A stretch of 64,000 nucleotides of DNA, taken from the NCBI GenBank assembly GCA_023078555.1, contig CM041198.1:2716800-2780799 (forward strand), in the 5' to 3' direction. Source of the stretch: Ulva prolifera (taxonomy: Eukaryota > Chlorophyta > Ulvophyceae > Ulvales > Ulvaceae). Position numbers and translations under genes: made by a program. The notes below the pieces were generated by a model, which was given only the letters and a program-made list of their open reading frames with translations, was not told where the DNA came from and made no database searches. This document shows positions 33,870 through 46,231 of the stretch, piece by piece; position 1 is the first letter of the stretch; every line of letters starts with the position of its first letter.

Positions 33870-36800
33870 ATGGACGAGTTTCAGCACTTCGAGCGCCTGG
33901 CCACAGATGGGGACTTTGAGGAAGGGACTTGGATCGGCGACGAGTTCTTCTACAAGAAGCGAAAGAAAAAAGCGCAGCAGACTGAGGACGACCGGCTATA
34001 CGGTGTCTTTCAGGGATCATCTGATGAAGAGGATGGTTTCAAGAAGCGTCGCAGGAGAAAGGGCGACGACAGCGCATCGCTGCACAAGCAGGTTGCGTTT
34101 GTGTCGTCGGGCATCGTCACCAACACGACGGACCCAAAGGATCAAGACATCGTGATCAAAGAAGAACAAGGAGATGGTTCGAGCCACGTCTAAAATGCAT
34201 GTGTGCGTGATTGCGTGAATCGTCTATGAGCACGGCAGCTGAGCACGGCATGCGTCAGGAGCCAGCGGAGCTACCGCAGCTCATACCAGCTCCTCAGGGC
34301 GATCCTAGCTGCATCATGGTAGCAGCTTTGAAATTTCTAGCTGCATTGACCGCCATGTTAAATGTATACTGCTCTCCGTGTACAAGTGCATACACGTGCA
34401 GGGAAAGAGCATGTGCCAGTTGGCCCTGCACCCAAGGAAGAGGGTCCAGACAGTGGGGACGAGGAGGGCGACGGATACATCCAGCAGCCTCTGAGTGGGA
34501 CAGCTCGAATGATTAGACAGGCAGCAGAGGAGCGTCGCGCACATGCTGCCCGGGAGCATGAGCAGGCGCAACACCGGACCAAGGTCCTCAAGGCTGATCC
34601 CGAGCTTGCAAAGTTCGAGAACCACAGCAAAGGGATTGGCTCCAAGCTGCTCAAGCTGATGGGCTGGAAGCCTGGAGAGGGCCTCGGCAGGAAGAAGGAC
34701 GGCATTGCCAAGCCTCTGGAGGCAGTGCAGCGCCCGAAGCTGGCGGGGCTTGGCGCTGCAGGCCAAGAAGCTTCTCTTGCACCGAAGGCTGAAGCAAAAC
34801 CAGAGGCTGAGGCAGCCGCGAAGGCGAAGATGGTGCCAGAGAGTGCTTTCAAGACCGCCTGGAAGGCCAGAAATCGCAGCAAAGTCGCTGCAGTTGACTC
34901 TGTCAAGACTGCAGATGACCTCCTGGCAGAGCAGGAGGCCGCAGGCGGTGTCCTCGGAAAGCCATCATCAGCTACTACTCCCTCCATGACCATCCTCGAC
35001 TTCACTGGCCCTCAGACGAGGGTCGTTTCAAATATGGGGGACCTCGGGGCCTCAGACAAGGCCGCTGGCCCAGCAGGTGTCCCCTTCCCAGAGCTGCAGC
35101 ACAACCTGAAGCTCCTTGTAGAGATCACAGAAGGTGACATCCAGAGGCTCGACGGCAAAGTCAGGCTGGAGCAGGAGAAGGCGGAGATGCTGCAGCAGCA
35201 GGAGCAGCAGCTAACTGCTGAGGCCGACAAGCTGGAGGCTGAGCTGCAGCAGGCGACCCAGGTGAGTCGGCCCTGCAGCGCCTCTGGCAGCACCCGTCGC
35301 TGGCATGTGCCCGTGTTGTGTTCGATTGTTGCTGTGGCGGTGCTGACGCGTGTGCAACTGTCATTCTGCTGCCGCTGTGCGTCTCGCCCCACTCATCATC
35401 GCATCGGCTTGTGCGGCACACTGCTGCGCTATGACAAGCAGGCGCTGTCATGTATATCTCAGCGCACATACCGTATGCTTTGCTACCACTGTGCGGAGCA
35501 GTCAGGTAACTGCCGACCACGCTACACTGCATTATCCGCATCAGCGATACGGTATCACATCTATCAGCGCACGCTCCACGAGCTCCGCTGCCACCATGCG
35601 CCGCCAAACACTGCCAAGCACAGCACCAGGGCGTTTCAATCCCATCCCCTTGCAAGGCTTCAATCACCTCATCCAGTTCCGCACACCCCTCAATCGCCTC
35701 ACTCAAATCAGCGGTACAGGTCCTCGAGATGGTCCAGATCATGGAGGCGCAGGCACAGGAGAACCCCATCTCCATTGAGGAGCTGCAGACCGTCTTCGAG
35801 CACGTGCGTGACGAATACCCCGCGGAGTACAAGCTCTTCGAATGCGACGCGATCGCGCTGTCGCAGCTGCTGCCGGCCCTCGCCCCCGCCCTCTCCGTGT
35901 GGGACCCCATCGCAGCTCCCCTCCAGTGGCTCCCGCTGTTCTCCTCCTGGAAACGGCTCCTCTCCGGGGACTCGGCGCCGACGTTCGCGCAGCAAGCGGA
36001 CGACGGCGTCGGCGGCGGCGGCGGCGCCGCGGCGCCGCCCCGTGGGGACGCGTTCACGGAGCTCTGCACGGACGCGCTGCTGCCGCCGCTGCGGCGTGCG
36101 GTGATGGCCGGGTGGGACCCCCGGGCGCCGCTGCCGCTGCTGCAGTTCTTCGACCACTGGACGCCGGTGCTGCCGCCGGCGGTGGCGGCGCATGCGCTAC
36201 GGGGGATGGTGCTGCCACGGCTGCAGTCGGCGGTGGGCACGTGGGCGGCGGACGGCGCCGGGCCGCCGGTGCATGTGTGGTTGCACCCCTGGCTGCCGCA
36301 CCTCGCGGCCGACGTGCAACACCTCTTCCCGATGATCCGGAATAAGCTCACGGTGATGCTCAAGGTACGTGCGAGCGCCGCGTCGCTCTCCCAGGCAACA
36401 CTTCATGATTGCGGCATGTGGCTGCGTGTCGATATTGTGCCTGGATGATGGCAACATGCATAGGAAGAGTGGTAGTGCTTCAGCTCCGAGACCACCGCAT
36501 TCGTACTCTTGTGGACGCCGCCTACACCACGCTGGTGTATCATTGCGTTGTCCGCATGCATGCACGATGACGTGGAGCTGCCGCAAATGCCGCGGGGCCG
36601 TGGCGTCTGTTCATGTAGGTCGTTCGATTCATGATACATTTGATCGCATTCACGAGCAAGCGGTGGCTCAAGTACCATACACTGCATCAGTTCTGGCATC
36701 AGCGCTGCCACCGGCACTGGTGGGGCATGCATGTGATGAGCACGCATGCATGCGCTGCAGGGGTGGCGACCATGGGAGCCGGCAGCGCAGGCGCTGCTGC

Positions 36801-38008
36801 TGCCGTGGCAGCCCGTGTGGAGCGTGAAGGAGTGGGCGGCTGCGACAGACCGCGTCGTCGTGCCGCCGCTCGAGGCGGCCATGCATGAGCTGCTGAGCCT
36901 GAACCCCCTCGAGCCGGACACCCGGCCGTGCGACTGGTGCCTCTCGTGGACAGGCTCCCTCACCACAGCCCAGCTGGCAGGTGCGATCAACATGCTTCGC
37001 CTGCGCACACCCACGCCTGCACAGTTCTGCTCTCCCCTGTTTGTGGTGTGTGGGCTGTGGGGCTGCCATGCGAGACTAGAATCTTGCGGTGCGACGGCTG
37101 GAGGGGCTCCAGGGTGTAGGGAACTGGTCCTGAGGAATGCAAGGGCGGCATGCACGGATTTCATGCATTTGCGCCCCAGCGGATATCTGCCGCATATCGA
37201 ATGACTGGCATGGTGACGATGCGACGGTCCGCCTTGCATCTTGAGGGTAATCGGCTGACATTTAGAGTCTGCAACAGTGGGTCATGTTGAAAAGGTGGTC
37301 CCTTGCCTTGAAGAGCAGTCACATGGGTCACGGGCGTGTTGATGGTGAGGGCCGTGCAACACCGATTTCAACTGTTCGGCATGTGCCTTTCATGCACGGC
37401 TGCACGCTCGCGTCTCAGAAAGTGCACAGCGAACAGGCGCTGACATGCATGACTTGCATGCAGGGGTTTATGAGCGCGAGTTCTTCCCGCGCCTGCATGC
37501 CGTCCTTCATACCTGGCTCTCACACGACGGCGTCGTGTTCCCCGAGGTGTGGCAGTGGCTAGAGGGCGTCAGCGCCGCGCACATCCCACAGGGCGTCCCA
37601 ACGGACCCCCGCATCCTCCACCAGATCGCGGCCGCGCACTCGGCGATCAACAACGCACAGGCGGGGATGCCGCTGCCGCGGGGGTACCCTATTGTGGCCG
37701 CACACGGCGCGATCGGCGCGGCTGCGGCCGCGGGCGCTGCAAACGACGCGGCGGCATTCGCGGAGCACGAGCGCGTGATCGAAAACATGAGTATACGAGA
37801 CTTCCTGGCAGAGCAGGCGGCGGCGGCGGAGCTGCCGCTGGTGCCGCGGCCAGGCCGCGTTGTGTCCGGGCTGCAGGTGCTTGCGCTTGGGCAGCTGTCG
37901 GTGATCGTCGACCCGCATGCGCGGGTGGTGAAGGCGTTCATGGGTGATCGGTGGATGCCAATGGGGATTGAGGAGGTGGTGCAAGCGGCGTTGAAGAAGC
38001 GCCCTTGA
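33870..38008 (+). CDS. TFIP11: TFIP11/STIP, G-patch spliceosome disassembly factor
   Basis: TFIP11 (yeast Ntr1) recruits and activates the DEAH helicase PRP43/DHX15 through its G-patch to dismantle the intron-lariat spliceosome. Five exons, 33870-34176, 34402-35261, 35720-36364, 36761-36980 and 37464-38008, chain in phase to 858 residues, close to human TFIP11. The N-terminal TIP domain begins MDEFQHFERLATDGDFE with WIGDEFFYKKRKKK and YGVFQGSSDEED. The G-patch is at about 180-225 (GIGSKLLKLMGWKPGEGLG). A Lys/Glu/Gln-rich coiled coil follows to about residue 389. The GCFC domain spans exons 3-4 (LLPWQPVWSVKEW; PCDWCLSWTGSL). The C-terminal conserved region includes MSIRDFLAEQ and ends VVKAFMGDRWMPMGIEEVVQ. 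Ala/Gly-rich insertions occur in GC-rich exons 3 and 5. It is nuclear by family. Confidence 0.94.
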
Positions 38009-39174
38009 GCTCGTCTGCTCTCAAGGCATTAAAAATGGGGCATGCGTTTGTTGGCAATTGTTCTGGGCGACCTAGCGCTCTGTGTTGTGTGTTTCGACCA
38101 GTTCCTGGTACTACCGGCGTGAAACAGTATAGCTCAGATAGGATGTGATGTGAGTATAGCACCATGCAGTTCAGGGTGGTGCGGGAGTATCTCTATGTTT
38201 GGGCTGCCCGGCTTTTGCGACATGCTGTGGAATTGTACAAGCAATGATCCACGTCTGGACTGGGCGATGTAAATTCATGACTTTGTATGATACATGGCTG
38301 TTGTTAAGCTCTCTCCCTCTCTCTCTCGCGCTGTATGCGCGGGAATGAGCTGCATGTGCCAGCATAATGGCGACAGTGTGCCGCCCCTACACACCTGCAT
38401 GCGAGTCTTCATATGCACACATGGTATGACATGAGCAATGTGCAAAAGGATTCATTCTTCGTCCCCAAAGGAAATGTAGGCTGAAATTTCTTCCACTGAT
38501 GTGTTTAGTGGGCCATACCGCTGTAGTGGCAATTCCGAATTATCAGAACAACTCCACAGCACATATATCTCATGACACCCTGTTGAACCGGAGAATGGAA
38601 CAAGCGGTGCAACAGGTGCTCCGGTAGCGGAGCAGGCGTACACTGTGTGCGAATCACTATACCACACCCTCCATGTTGTGCAACGCTTACGTGCTTTCTG
38701 ACATAGGTATGCAAGTGTATCAGACTGTTCAATGCCTGCACTGCTACCTGCCTCGCCGCACTGTGCACTACATCACAGAGCCTGCAGTGGCATCACTCAC
38801 CTCCATACCTCTGTGATACGCCTGGGTACTGTCCACAGACCACCAAGACATGCAATTTGAACAGTTGCTGTTGTCACTGTAATGTTGCAAATAGCACAGA
38901 AGGATTTTTTCACCTTGTATGTTGAGAGCGTGCCAATGACAGCTAAATGACACGGAAAAGCGCTGTGCACACATCTTCACTTGTGTCTCTGTAACATTAC
39001 AGGTTTTCACGGCTGGATTGACGTACGCTCATTCAAAACTCTTCCAGACTATTGCCTTCAGCAGGCATATGCACCAAAGGCATATGCACCAAAACTTGCC
39101 GTGTGCATGCATTCTATAATGCACTTCATGACATCTATGTACGATGGTTGATGATGTTTGTGTGATGCAAGTTT
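38009..39174. other. Convergent intergenic region between TFIP11 and cyclin B
   Basis: Both flanking genes end here, so it should hold two 3'UTRs. No gene is supported. There is a CT-rich simple sequence at about 38308-38330, a 15-bp direct repeat (GGCATATGCACCAAA at 39064-39078 and 39079-39093) and a weak match to the dispersed repeat at about 38736-38775. Minus-strand frames at 38452-39010 have no similarity. Confidence 0.5.
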
Positions 39175-42044
39175 CTAATTGGCCGGTGAAGTGGGCAGGC
39201 CAAGTGCAGCCATTGGAGCTTTGTAGCGAGCAACAGCCGAATAGTCTTTCTTCTTAAACTTGTGGAACAAAGCTTTGTACTGTGTGTTGCATGCCTTGTC
39301 CATCAGATTCACAAGGTACGCAGCACAGGGCTTGATCTCTTCAACAGTGTAGCCTGTGTGCTTGCGGAGCACTCTTGGCCAATCGTCTTCCCCCTCTGCA
39401 GAAATATTTGCATGTTTGATGCTGTTTTGTAGCAGATTCATCAGCAACAAAACAGCTCAGGCCCAAAAGCACGAGCAGGTGTGTCAATGCAGTACAGTTG
39501 CAAAGATGACACAGCAGGCAGGCAATTGTGCAGAACAACCCCATCAACCGACACAAATGTGCTTCTTCAAGCAGTGATAACACAATCCAAGTTCTGTAGA
39601 CATTGCTGGGGGTGGGGGGGGGGGGGGGAGGTTAACAAGAACCTGGTAATCTGCATGCAGCTCCAACGTACGGGCCATACCTTTGATCTGAAATGCCTTG
39701 AAAGACGCATAGATTGCAGCTGCAGCAACCAGCGACCCAGGCCACCGCAGGCAAGTGTAGGAAAGCAGAGACCATTCACACAAGTACTGTGCAAGATGCC
39801 TGAACTCACGGTACTGGCCATAGTTGGACGCCTTGATGTACCTCGCCAGGAACGTAAAGGCGGTTGGTACAGTGACCCCAAAATCCAGGACCTTCAGGAT
39901 GTTGCGCTCCATCTTCAGGATGTCTGCACGTGTGTAAGCGCCCGCACAGATGGACTCGTAATCGCGAAGCACAGGTCCATATACCTCTTCGTACTTGTTG
40001 GCAATCACCAAAGCTGCAATCCCCGCCTGCACGTTGCAGATGTCAATCACTCACAGCATCTGAAGCTTTGAATGAAATTGCATTACCGCGTCGATGACCA
40101 AAGACCATACCAGCTGCAAATTGCGCCGCTCGACCTCCTGCTTGCTCAGGAAACGGTCCAAGATCCAAATAGCCAAGAACAGGGACTCTGGAATAAGCTG
40201 CACAAAGTTCACGCGTCTACCTCCAAAATTTTTAGCAAGTAGCATGTAGTATATACATGTTCTCGGACTAGCACCATTCGTTTAGCAACATTCAACACAC
40301 CTTGAATTTCGCATGCACATCGACGATCCAGTCAATCAGTACAGCCCTCATCTGACGAGTGATATTGCTCTGCATAATTCAGGAACGGCTTAGTACTTCG
40401 AGCATACATCTGCCACAACATATATGGCTCAAAGTGGCACAAAGCGATTGCATACCTGTCGTGCCATGTAATCCGAATTGATTCGTACAGAAGGCTCCAT
40501 CCTTCTGAAGAAAGTGAAGATGTCTGATGCATACTCTGCACAATCTAGGTGATGATGCAGGTCCTTTGAGTCGATGTCTGGCATTGGACTGGCAAGGATC
40601 TGCAGTTTCAGTCAGTGTGGTGAGTTTGGAGACAACATGGAGCGCACAGCTATTGAAACACATGCACAGAAGTCCACCTGATCGCCATCTGCGGTCTCAA
40701 GTTGAAGATTTTCTGTTCGCTTGACAAGAGATTCACTAGGCTTTGCTTCGCTCTTTGCAATGAGGGTGCGAGAGAAACCAGTTGCAGGCTTTCGGTTTCC
40801 GACCCCACGATCATTTTCTTGCACATTGTCATCAGACAATGCTGTGGCATTTCGTGACGAGCTGCGTGTCCTTCGCTGGAGCTCGCCGGGCTCATCCCGA
40901 ACGGCACTCCTTCCGGTCCTGCCCTTGTCATGGCTTTTACGCCTAGTCACGAGTCCAGCCTGCTCCTGAACAGCAACTGGTACAAATAAGATGACGGTGG
41001 TACTCAGCAGGTTTCTAGACAGGCCTGACAAACATCAGCATGAACGCAGTTGCAGTGTTTCTTCGCGACACCACATTCTCGTTTTAAAATGGTCCACTGT
41101 GAATAGGCAACGACTATATTTTTGCAAATATAGAGCAAATGGCCTAAATCGATCCGCATGCCAGGTCATTGTGAATGTTGAATGAACGCGACGTGAAACT
41201 TGTGGACGCGTCTGCGATACAGAACTGCTGCGCCAATTAGCGTGCCCCTGACTGAGCATGGCTAAGAGATGTAATTCAAGCATTGGGTAAGATACGGCTG
41301 GTTCCTTCTTTCATGCACAGCAAATCAAACAGTGGTGACATTCTGCACTACAGCCAGCACGCTACGTGTCAGCAACGGCTTGGATCCATCGCAACATGAA
41401 TGAAGTCTGAAGCCAGTATCAAATCAACGTATGCATCTATTGTGGCTTTCGTCGACCGACCACCGCTTGCAGCAGTTTCAGCGTCCGATTGTTGGCATGG
41501 TCGCGAACAATGGCAACAGAAAACCATACGACGACCTACTAAGTCCTACAGGTGGCATGATACCTATTCATTGCAGCCATAGTGTCAACGTTTTCTGACA
41601 TTCGTGTCAATTCTAGTAGCTGCAGTGACAGAGACGTGGTGCTGGCGCAACTTGGAAAGACTCAGACTCGGATGCGGGAGCAATACTAGCAGCCAAGCAA
41701 CACACCTTTTTCACGTCAGCTAATATTCCTTTCTTTGCTCCGGCGTTGCTCTCAGTTGGCTGTCTGTTTGAGATGTTGCCCAGCGCCCTGTACAGAACAA
41801 GTTGCAGGTTCACGCAACCTCTTACATGCAGCTCTTCCGTACACGAGTACGTGATCCAGATACACTTTCACTGCTTTCAATATGGCCGGGATGGACACTG
41901 GTCCTCGCAACAAACGAGGGCTCCTGCGTACCTTCGTGCTCGTGGTTGCGCTGCATCTTTCCGGGCATGCGCGGCCATGTTTTCATCCCCAGCAGCACTC
42001 ATTCGCTGCATCTGGGCGCGTGTTCGAACTCCTGAGTCTTCCAT
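39175..42044 (-). CDS. CYCB: B-type (mitotic) cyclin
   Basis: It activates CDK1/CDKB for entry into mitosis and is destroyed by the APC/C. Eight exons chain in phase: 42044-41932, 41787-41706, 40965-40678, 40599-40456, 40369-40301, 40197-40111, 40026-39681 and 39395-39175, giving 449 residues. A canonical destruction box RRALGNISN sits at about 37-45, its codons split across the first splice junction. The cyclin box starts with MRAVLIDWIVDVHAKF near 216-231. LIPESLFLAIWILDRFLSK and AGIAALVIANKYEEVYGP follow, then the second fold with TFLARYIKAS and LSLLSYTCLRWP-type helices, ending HTGYTVEEIKPC and a basic tail. The basic, Ser-rich N-terminus is typical. A poly-C tract (sense) lies in the last intron. 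Cell-cycle transcription is expected, but no promoter element was identified. Confidence 0.94.
39614..39628 (+). repeat. Poly-G tract (15 G), poly-C on the sense strand of cyclin B intron
   Basis: Fifteen G, preceded by another GGGGG separated by one T, in the last intron of the cyclin gene (39680-39396). Confidence 0.9.
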
Positions 42045-43634
42045 GGCGTATTGAGCTGGTGGTCTAGATGGAAGGATGGTCCGGGGACCTTTTGGGGAAG
42101 GGTGGTCGGGCTAGTGGGTCAGCATCGATGTCAACTCTTGGACTACACAGGAATCTCCGGAGGGACAGTGCTGGTGCCGCCTATATTGACTCTCAATTGC
42201 GTTGTTGGGAAGTTGAGCATCAGCTGTTCTCTGACGCACATGGTTGCCGTGGCTTTGGAGTAATGTCCCGTTAAAGCGGAGCTCAGGGTGGCCAGCGTCT
42301 TCCATGCGCTGAAGATACCGGCCACAGCCAGCAACGCGCGCTACAATGCTGATAGCTCAAACATGGCTGACATTATCGATCGGCTTGGACTGCCTCGTCA
42401 CTGGATCAGGCGTGCACATACCTGCATGAGCCGCGCCACATCTGCAGCATTGATGATCACCGCCACTGAAAGCGAGACTTGCTTCCCAGGTGACAGTAGC
42501 ACTTGAGATCAATTTTCTGCAATGTGAGGGTGATCATCGCCGGTTTCTTTTCTACCGCTTTCCCTCTACCTCTTCCCTGGATTGTGTTGTGTATAGGCCC
42601 ACTGTGCCTGGGGCTTGTGGGATAAGGGCTCAGACATTGAACACTGCTATCTACTGATGTTCGGCTCATACGATCACTGTTCGGATGGCTCTTGACGCTC
42701 TTGTACCCCATGCTCATGTTTTCCACAACAATCGAATGCGCGACATGGTGAAAATGTCTTCGCCTGCGCGTAACACTGGCTCAAGCTGTGCCACTCGATT
42801 GCCAATGACCACATGCAAGTTGATCATCCAATACATGCTGCAGTGTGTGACGTGTGGAGACATTCGCTGTGTCCCCAACTATCTGCATCCGCACGCCATT
42901 TCGGTCTCACACTTCATGTCCACAACACATACCCGAAGCATGCACCTGGAAGCAACACAATTTCCCCGGGGCAGCTGGATCCTGCAAGCTGCTTTATGTT
43001 ATCCAAAGTGCTCGACCTAGCAGGACCTAGAAATGTGGTTTGCCTGCGGGAGGTAAACGCATGTGGGCTTCAACCCACCTCGTCTGATTCGGGCCTATGA
43101 AAAAGCTCAACTCATGCTGATCGGGCTGCCTCAAGGTGTCATCCTACTTGCAGCAGCTTTACGTGCCCGAAAATCTGAAATGCTCAATGACTGTGATGAA
43201 TCCAATGCAAGCCCATTCCTGCAAAGACAGTAGACTGTGCGCACGCCTCACTGGCCAGCGGAGCGTGTACACAGTTGATGCTTACCGCACTGTGATGTGA
43301 TGCCGGAACATTGCATCGGAACTGTAGATTCATATGTGCAAACCCCAGACTGCCCTTCCCCATCTGGCCACATTTCCCCCGAGTTGTCTCGACCTTGTCA
43401 ATGCACGAACAACTGCAGTAACGGTGATACAGAGCAGTCTTCGCAGACCTGCATGCCGCGATCAGTATGTGCTGCTGCAGCAACTAGGACAGGGCATCCA
43501 TATGATTTCAGCGCAAGTGCTGTGCGTGCACCTCAAGGGAGGGCTGGACGGGTGAAGCCCCCCCTCAAACGCAACATGCATTCTGACGGTGACAGTCTCA
43601 CCTTCATCAGATGCTCAGTCGTACGCGTGTGACC
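42045..43634 (-). other. Unrecognised minus-strand exon candidates upstream of cyclin B
   Basis: A short exon at about 42464-42421 lies between a CTTTCAG acceptor and a CAG/GTATGT donor and encodes VAVIINAADVARLMQ. A following piece at about 42311-42111 after ATCTTCAG encodes RMEDAGHPELRFNG and ends at a stop. Another candidate lies at 42726-42457. They may belong to a small separate gene, or to untranslated or alternative exons of the cyclin gene, whose ATG at 42044 is downstream of them. The remaining part, 42730-43634, shows nothing supportable. Confidence 0.25.
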
Positions 43635-45325
43635 ATGGAGCTGCAGTGCATGTGCACATTATATAGCACGACAGGCACTGCTTCTCAAGTCCAGCAGGGG
43701 ATGGCAGAAGACACAGCTGTACTGGTGAGTCAGCTCTGCAAGTGCGGTGGCGTACACTGCATTCTGTTATGTGGGTGTTTGTTTCGGTCATTGGGGGCGC
43801 TGGTTGCGGGTGTGGCGTGGGTGCTTTGGGCGGGACTGGTGGTAACGTTCTCACGGTGTTCGCTGGACCTGCTGCGCTGCCCGCCTGTATCCTGGGTGCA
43901 CTGCCTCGTGCCAGCGGAATCCCCGCAGATCGCTGTCTGCCGGGTGTCTACAGCATCCGCCACGCACCTAGCTGCCGCAGGGCGGCCACAGTGGTTGGCA
44001 CAAGGCAATGAGACTTCAGATATATATACGCAGCCCGATGGGGTACACACCACGCCGCGGTAGGGTGGCCGCGGTAGATGGCATAACCCAATGAAATTTG
44101 GGACATGCAGCCCGAGAACATCCTCCGGGTTTGTTACACAGCGATAGCCGGCGGCCGAGGGGGGAAGACCACTACCCAGGCTGTGAAGAAGCCGCCGCGC
44201 CGCTCGGCTACTCGGATGTTGTACAAACGGGCCGGGTGCGGCGGGAGCGCATCGCAGGCGATGCCCGGGACTGGCAGCAGTTATAGAACGGCCGTCGATC
44301 TCAGAGGGCACTGGACTGCCAAATTTCCATGGGCATCCAGCAAATGGCAAAACGACGCGGAGACAGTTCCCATCGCGCACTCTAGGGTGGACCACCAGAT
44401 TCGACACCAGTACTGGTCATGGCCGGATTGGAGCGCGCAACACGCCACAGACTGTATGAAGATAGGCCAGTCGGGGAAACGTGAACTGTGGTGGGGTAGA
44501 TGTGTTACCTGCTGCCAGCTGCAAGTTGGTCTAGACCATCTGCGCACAATCCTTGCATGGTGGGAGCACGAATGCATGCTTACCATGTGGTGACATGTGG
44601 CACTGGCGCAAACGACGTTCTTGTGGATTCGATCGCTTTGGCCCACCAAGACATGCATGTATATTTTGGTAATCACCTCTACAGCCATGCTCAGCATGCA
44701 CCGGGCTTGGCCTTGCGGTTCTGGGCTGGCGTAGCCCTGCTCACGCGTGCAGCACAATGAGATGGGGGTATCAGCAGGAACCACCGGTCACACAACACGC
44801 CACAACAAATGCACATTCGGCATGGTTATCTACTGCTGTCGCTGCACTGCTCTTTGATCCCATGAGCTGCCGTGAGACCAGCTGGGTTGTGCTTCAATCA
44901 TTCCTGTACATGCATCCGCTGTGTGCTAATGCATATACTGTGAAACAGTGCGCCAGCCAAAACCTGTTGGGCCACTGACAAATCAAAGTTCCAGGGCCAC
45001 ACATGCGACACGGGCATCACTGTGCCCGCCCAGGCCTGTATGAGCAACGCAACAGCATCAGTACTGAAGGTCCGTGAGATGCAGCATATGGCTCAACATT
45101 TCAATTGTGTGTTTAAATGCTGCAAAATCTGGACCTCACAGTCTCACTGACCACCAGGCATGCACTGTGGCTGCATCACCCAGGTACCCCATTACTCACG
45201 TGGCTCACTTGCACTCACTGCTACATGTACTTGGGCAGCCCCTACATGAGGTGATGCAGCGGCTCGTTCTGATCATCGATGCCTGTGGCTCAGTAATCCA
45301 TCTTTATGTTGCGTTCGTTATGTGA
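43635..45325 (+). other. Possible small unrecognised gene
   Basis: An ATG at 43635 starts a 30-codon exon (ends DTAVL) followed by a strong donor CTG/GTGAGT. About 1.5 kb downstream a coding-like stretch after CACCCAG (about 45183) encodes THVAHLHSLLHVLGQPLHEV, then MQRLVLIIDACGSV, with a stop at 45325. Their phases do not join directly, so intermediate exons would be needed. Between them lies a GC-rich island (about 44028-44300) open in both directions. No family was recognised. Confidence 0.25.
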
Positions 45326-46040
45326 TCCTGGACGTGAGTGTTATTGGTGCTGGCACAACAAGTCTGCTGCCATGATCGAGGTGCGCCAGCAGGCGATATC
45401 ATGTGTGGTGTGACCAGCACTGTGGAAATGTGATGTTCGGCGATGCGCATTGTGAACTGAGCCGGGACAGACAAGCAGGCGTGCCTGCCATGAAATCCAT
45501 CGAAAATCTCAGGATATGACTCTAAAGCGTCGCCTCGAGACAGAGTTCAGCTGCATTGAAGCAAGGCGTCGCGCCAGGTTAACCTGAATAGGCTGCTTTT
45601 CGCGCGGCGATTGTTAGTTATAACACTTCTCGCTTGCCGGCAATGCAGCCGGCAAGCGAGAAGATATCGGCGGCTTGTTCAATTGATGCTGACGGGCGTA
45701 TGCACTCTTTTGGTCTGATGAGTGGTGACGTTGCGGAACTCGGGCATTGCCAGCAGTGTTTTGAAGCGGTATCGAGTATCTCGTTTTGTCAGCGCGTGAG
45801 CATGCATGTAATGTGAAACGTCCACCGACGATCTGGCAGCCCCATGTTCAGATCATCATTTACTGCATCAGGATTGCACTGATTTCAGGTGATGCTTTGA
45901 GAGGCCTGCGGATGTTCCACAGGTCGTTGTCCAGATGGGGGCGGTCGTGAGGAGAGCACTTGACGTTACTCTATTCTGCGTTGATGTCACTGTGTAGATC
46001 ATTAGTCTTTGTAGACTAGCTACGGGAAGTTTTAGCTGCC
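45326..46040. other. No gene; contains a perfect hairpin
   Basis: Non-coding by all criteria available to me. Notable only for the 16-bp inverted repeat at 45626-45663. No promoter element was recognised. Confidence 0.5.
45626..45663. repeat. Perfect 16-bp inverted repeat with 6-nt loop
   Basis: Left arm CTTCTCGCTTGCCGGC (45626-45641), loop AATGCA, right arm its exact reverse complement (45648-45663). It would form a very stable hairpin in RNA or a cruciform in DNA. Confidence 0.95.
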
Positions 46041-46229
46041 ATGAGCGTGCAAGGCGTTCATGTCACCACCCCTTCGGGCAGCGCTTGCATCGTAGAAGAG
46101 CCCAGTGACGCAGATGGGATTTCAGAGCGTTCTGCCTCCGTCGGGGAGCAAACAAGATACACAATGGCGGAAATGGAAGCTTACATACGGCTTGTGCAAG
46201 ACGACAGGTACATTCGATCACGTTGGTGA
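46041..46229 (+). CDS. Hypothetical 62-residue ORF or first exon
   Basis: ATG at 46041, stop at 46229. The protein is acidic and Ser/Thr-rich at first (VEEPSDADGISERSASVGEQ), then has a short helix (MAEMEAYIRLVQDD) followed by a splice-donor-like GACAG/GTACAT. It could be a 5' exon whose next exon I could not find. It does not join in phase to the coiled-coil gene at 46836. The opposite strand is partly open too (46591-46232). Confidence 0.3.
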   Translation: MSVQGVHVTTPSGSACIVEEPSDADGISERSASVGEQTRYTMAEMEAYIRLVQDDRYIRSRW

Positions 46230-46231
46230 CC

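Noticed and set aside
35161..36363. 400-codon minus-strand frame opposite TFIP11
   Set aside because: The plus strand is firmly TFIP11; the antisense frame is a GC-content artefact.
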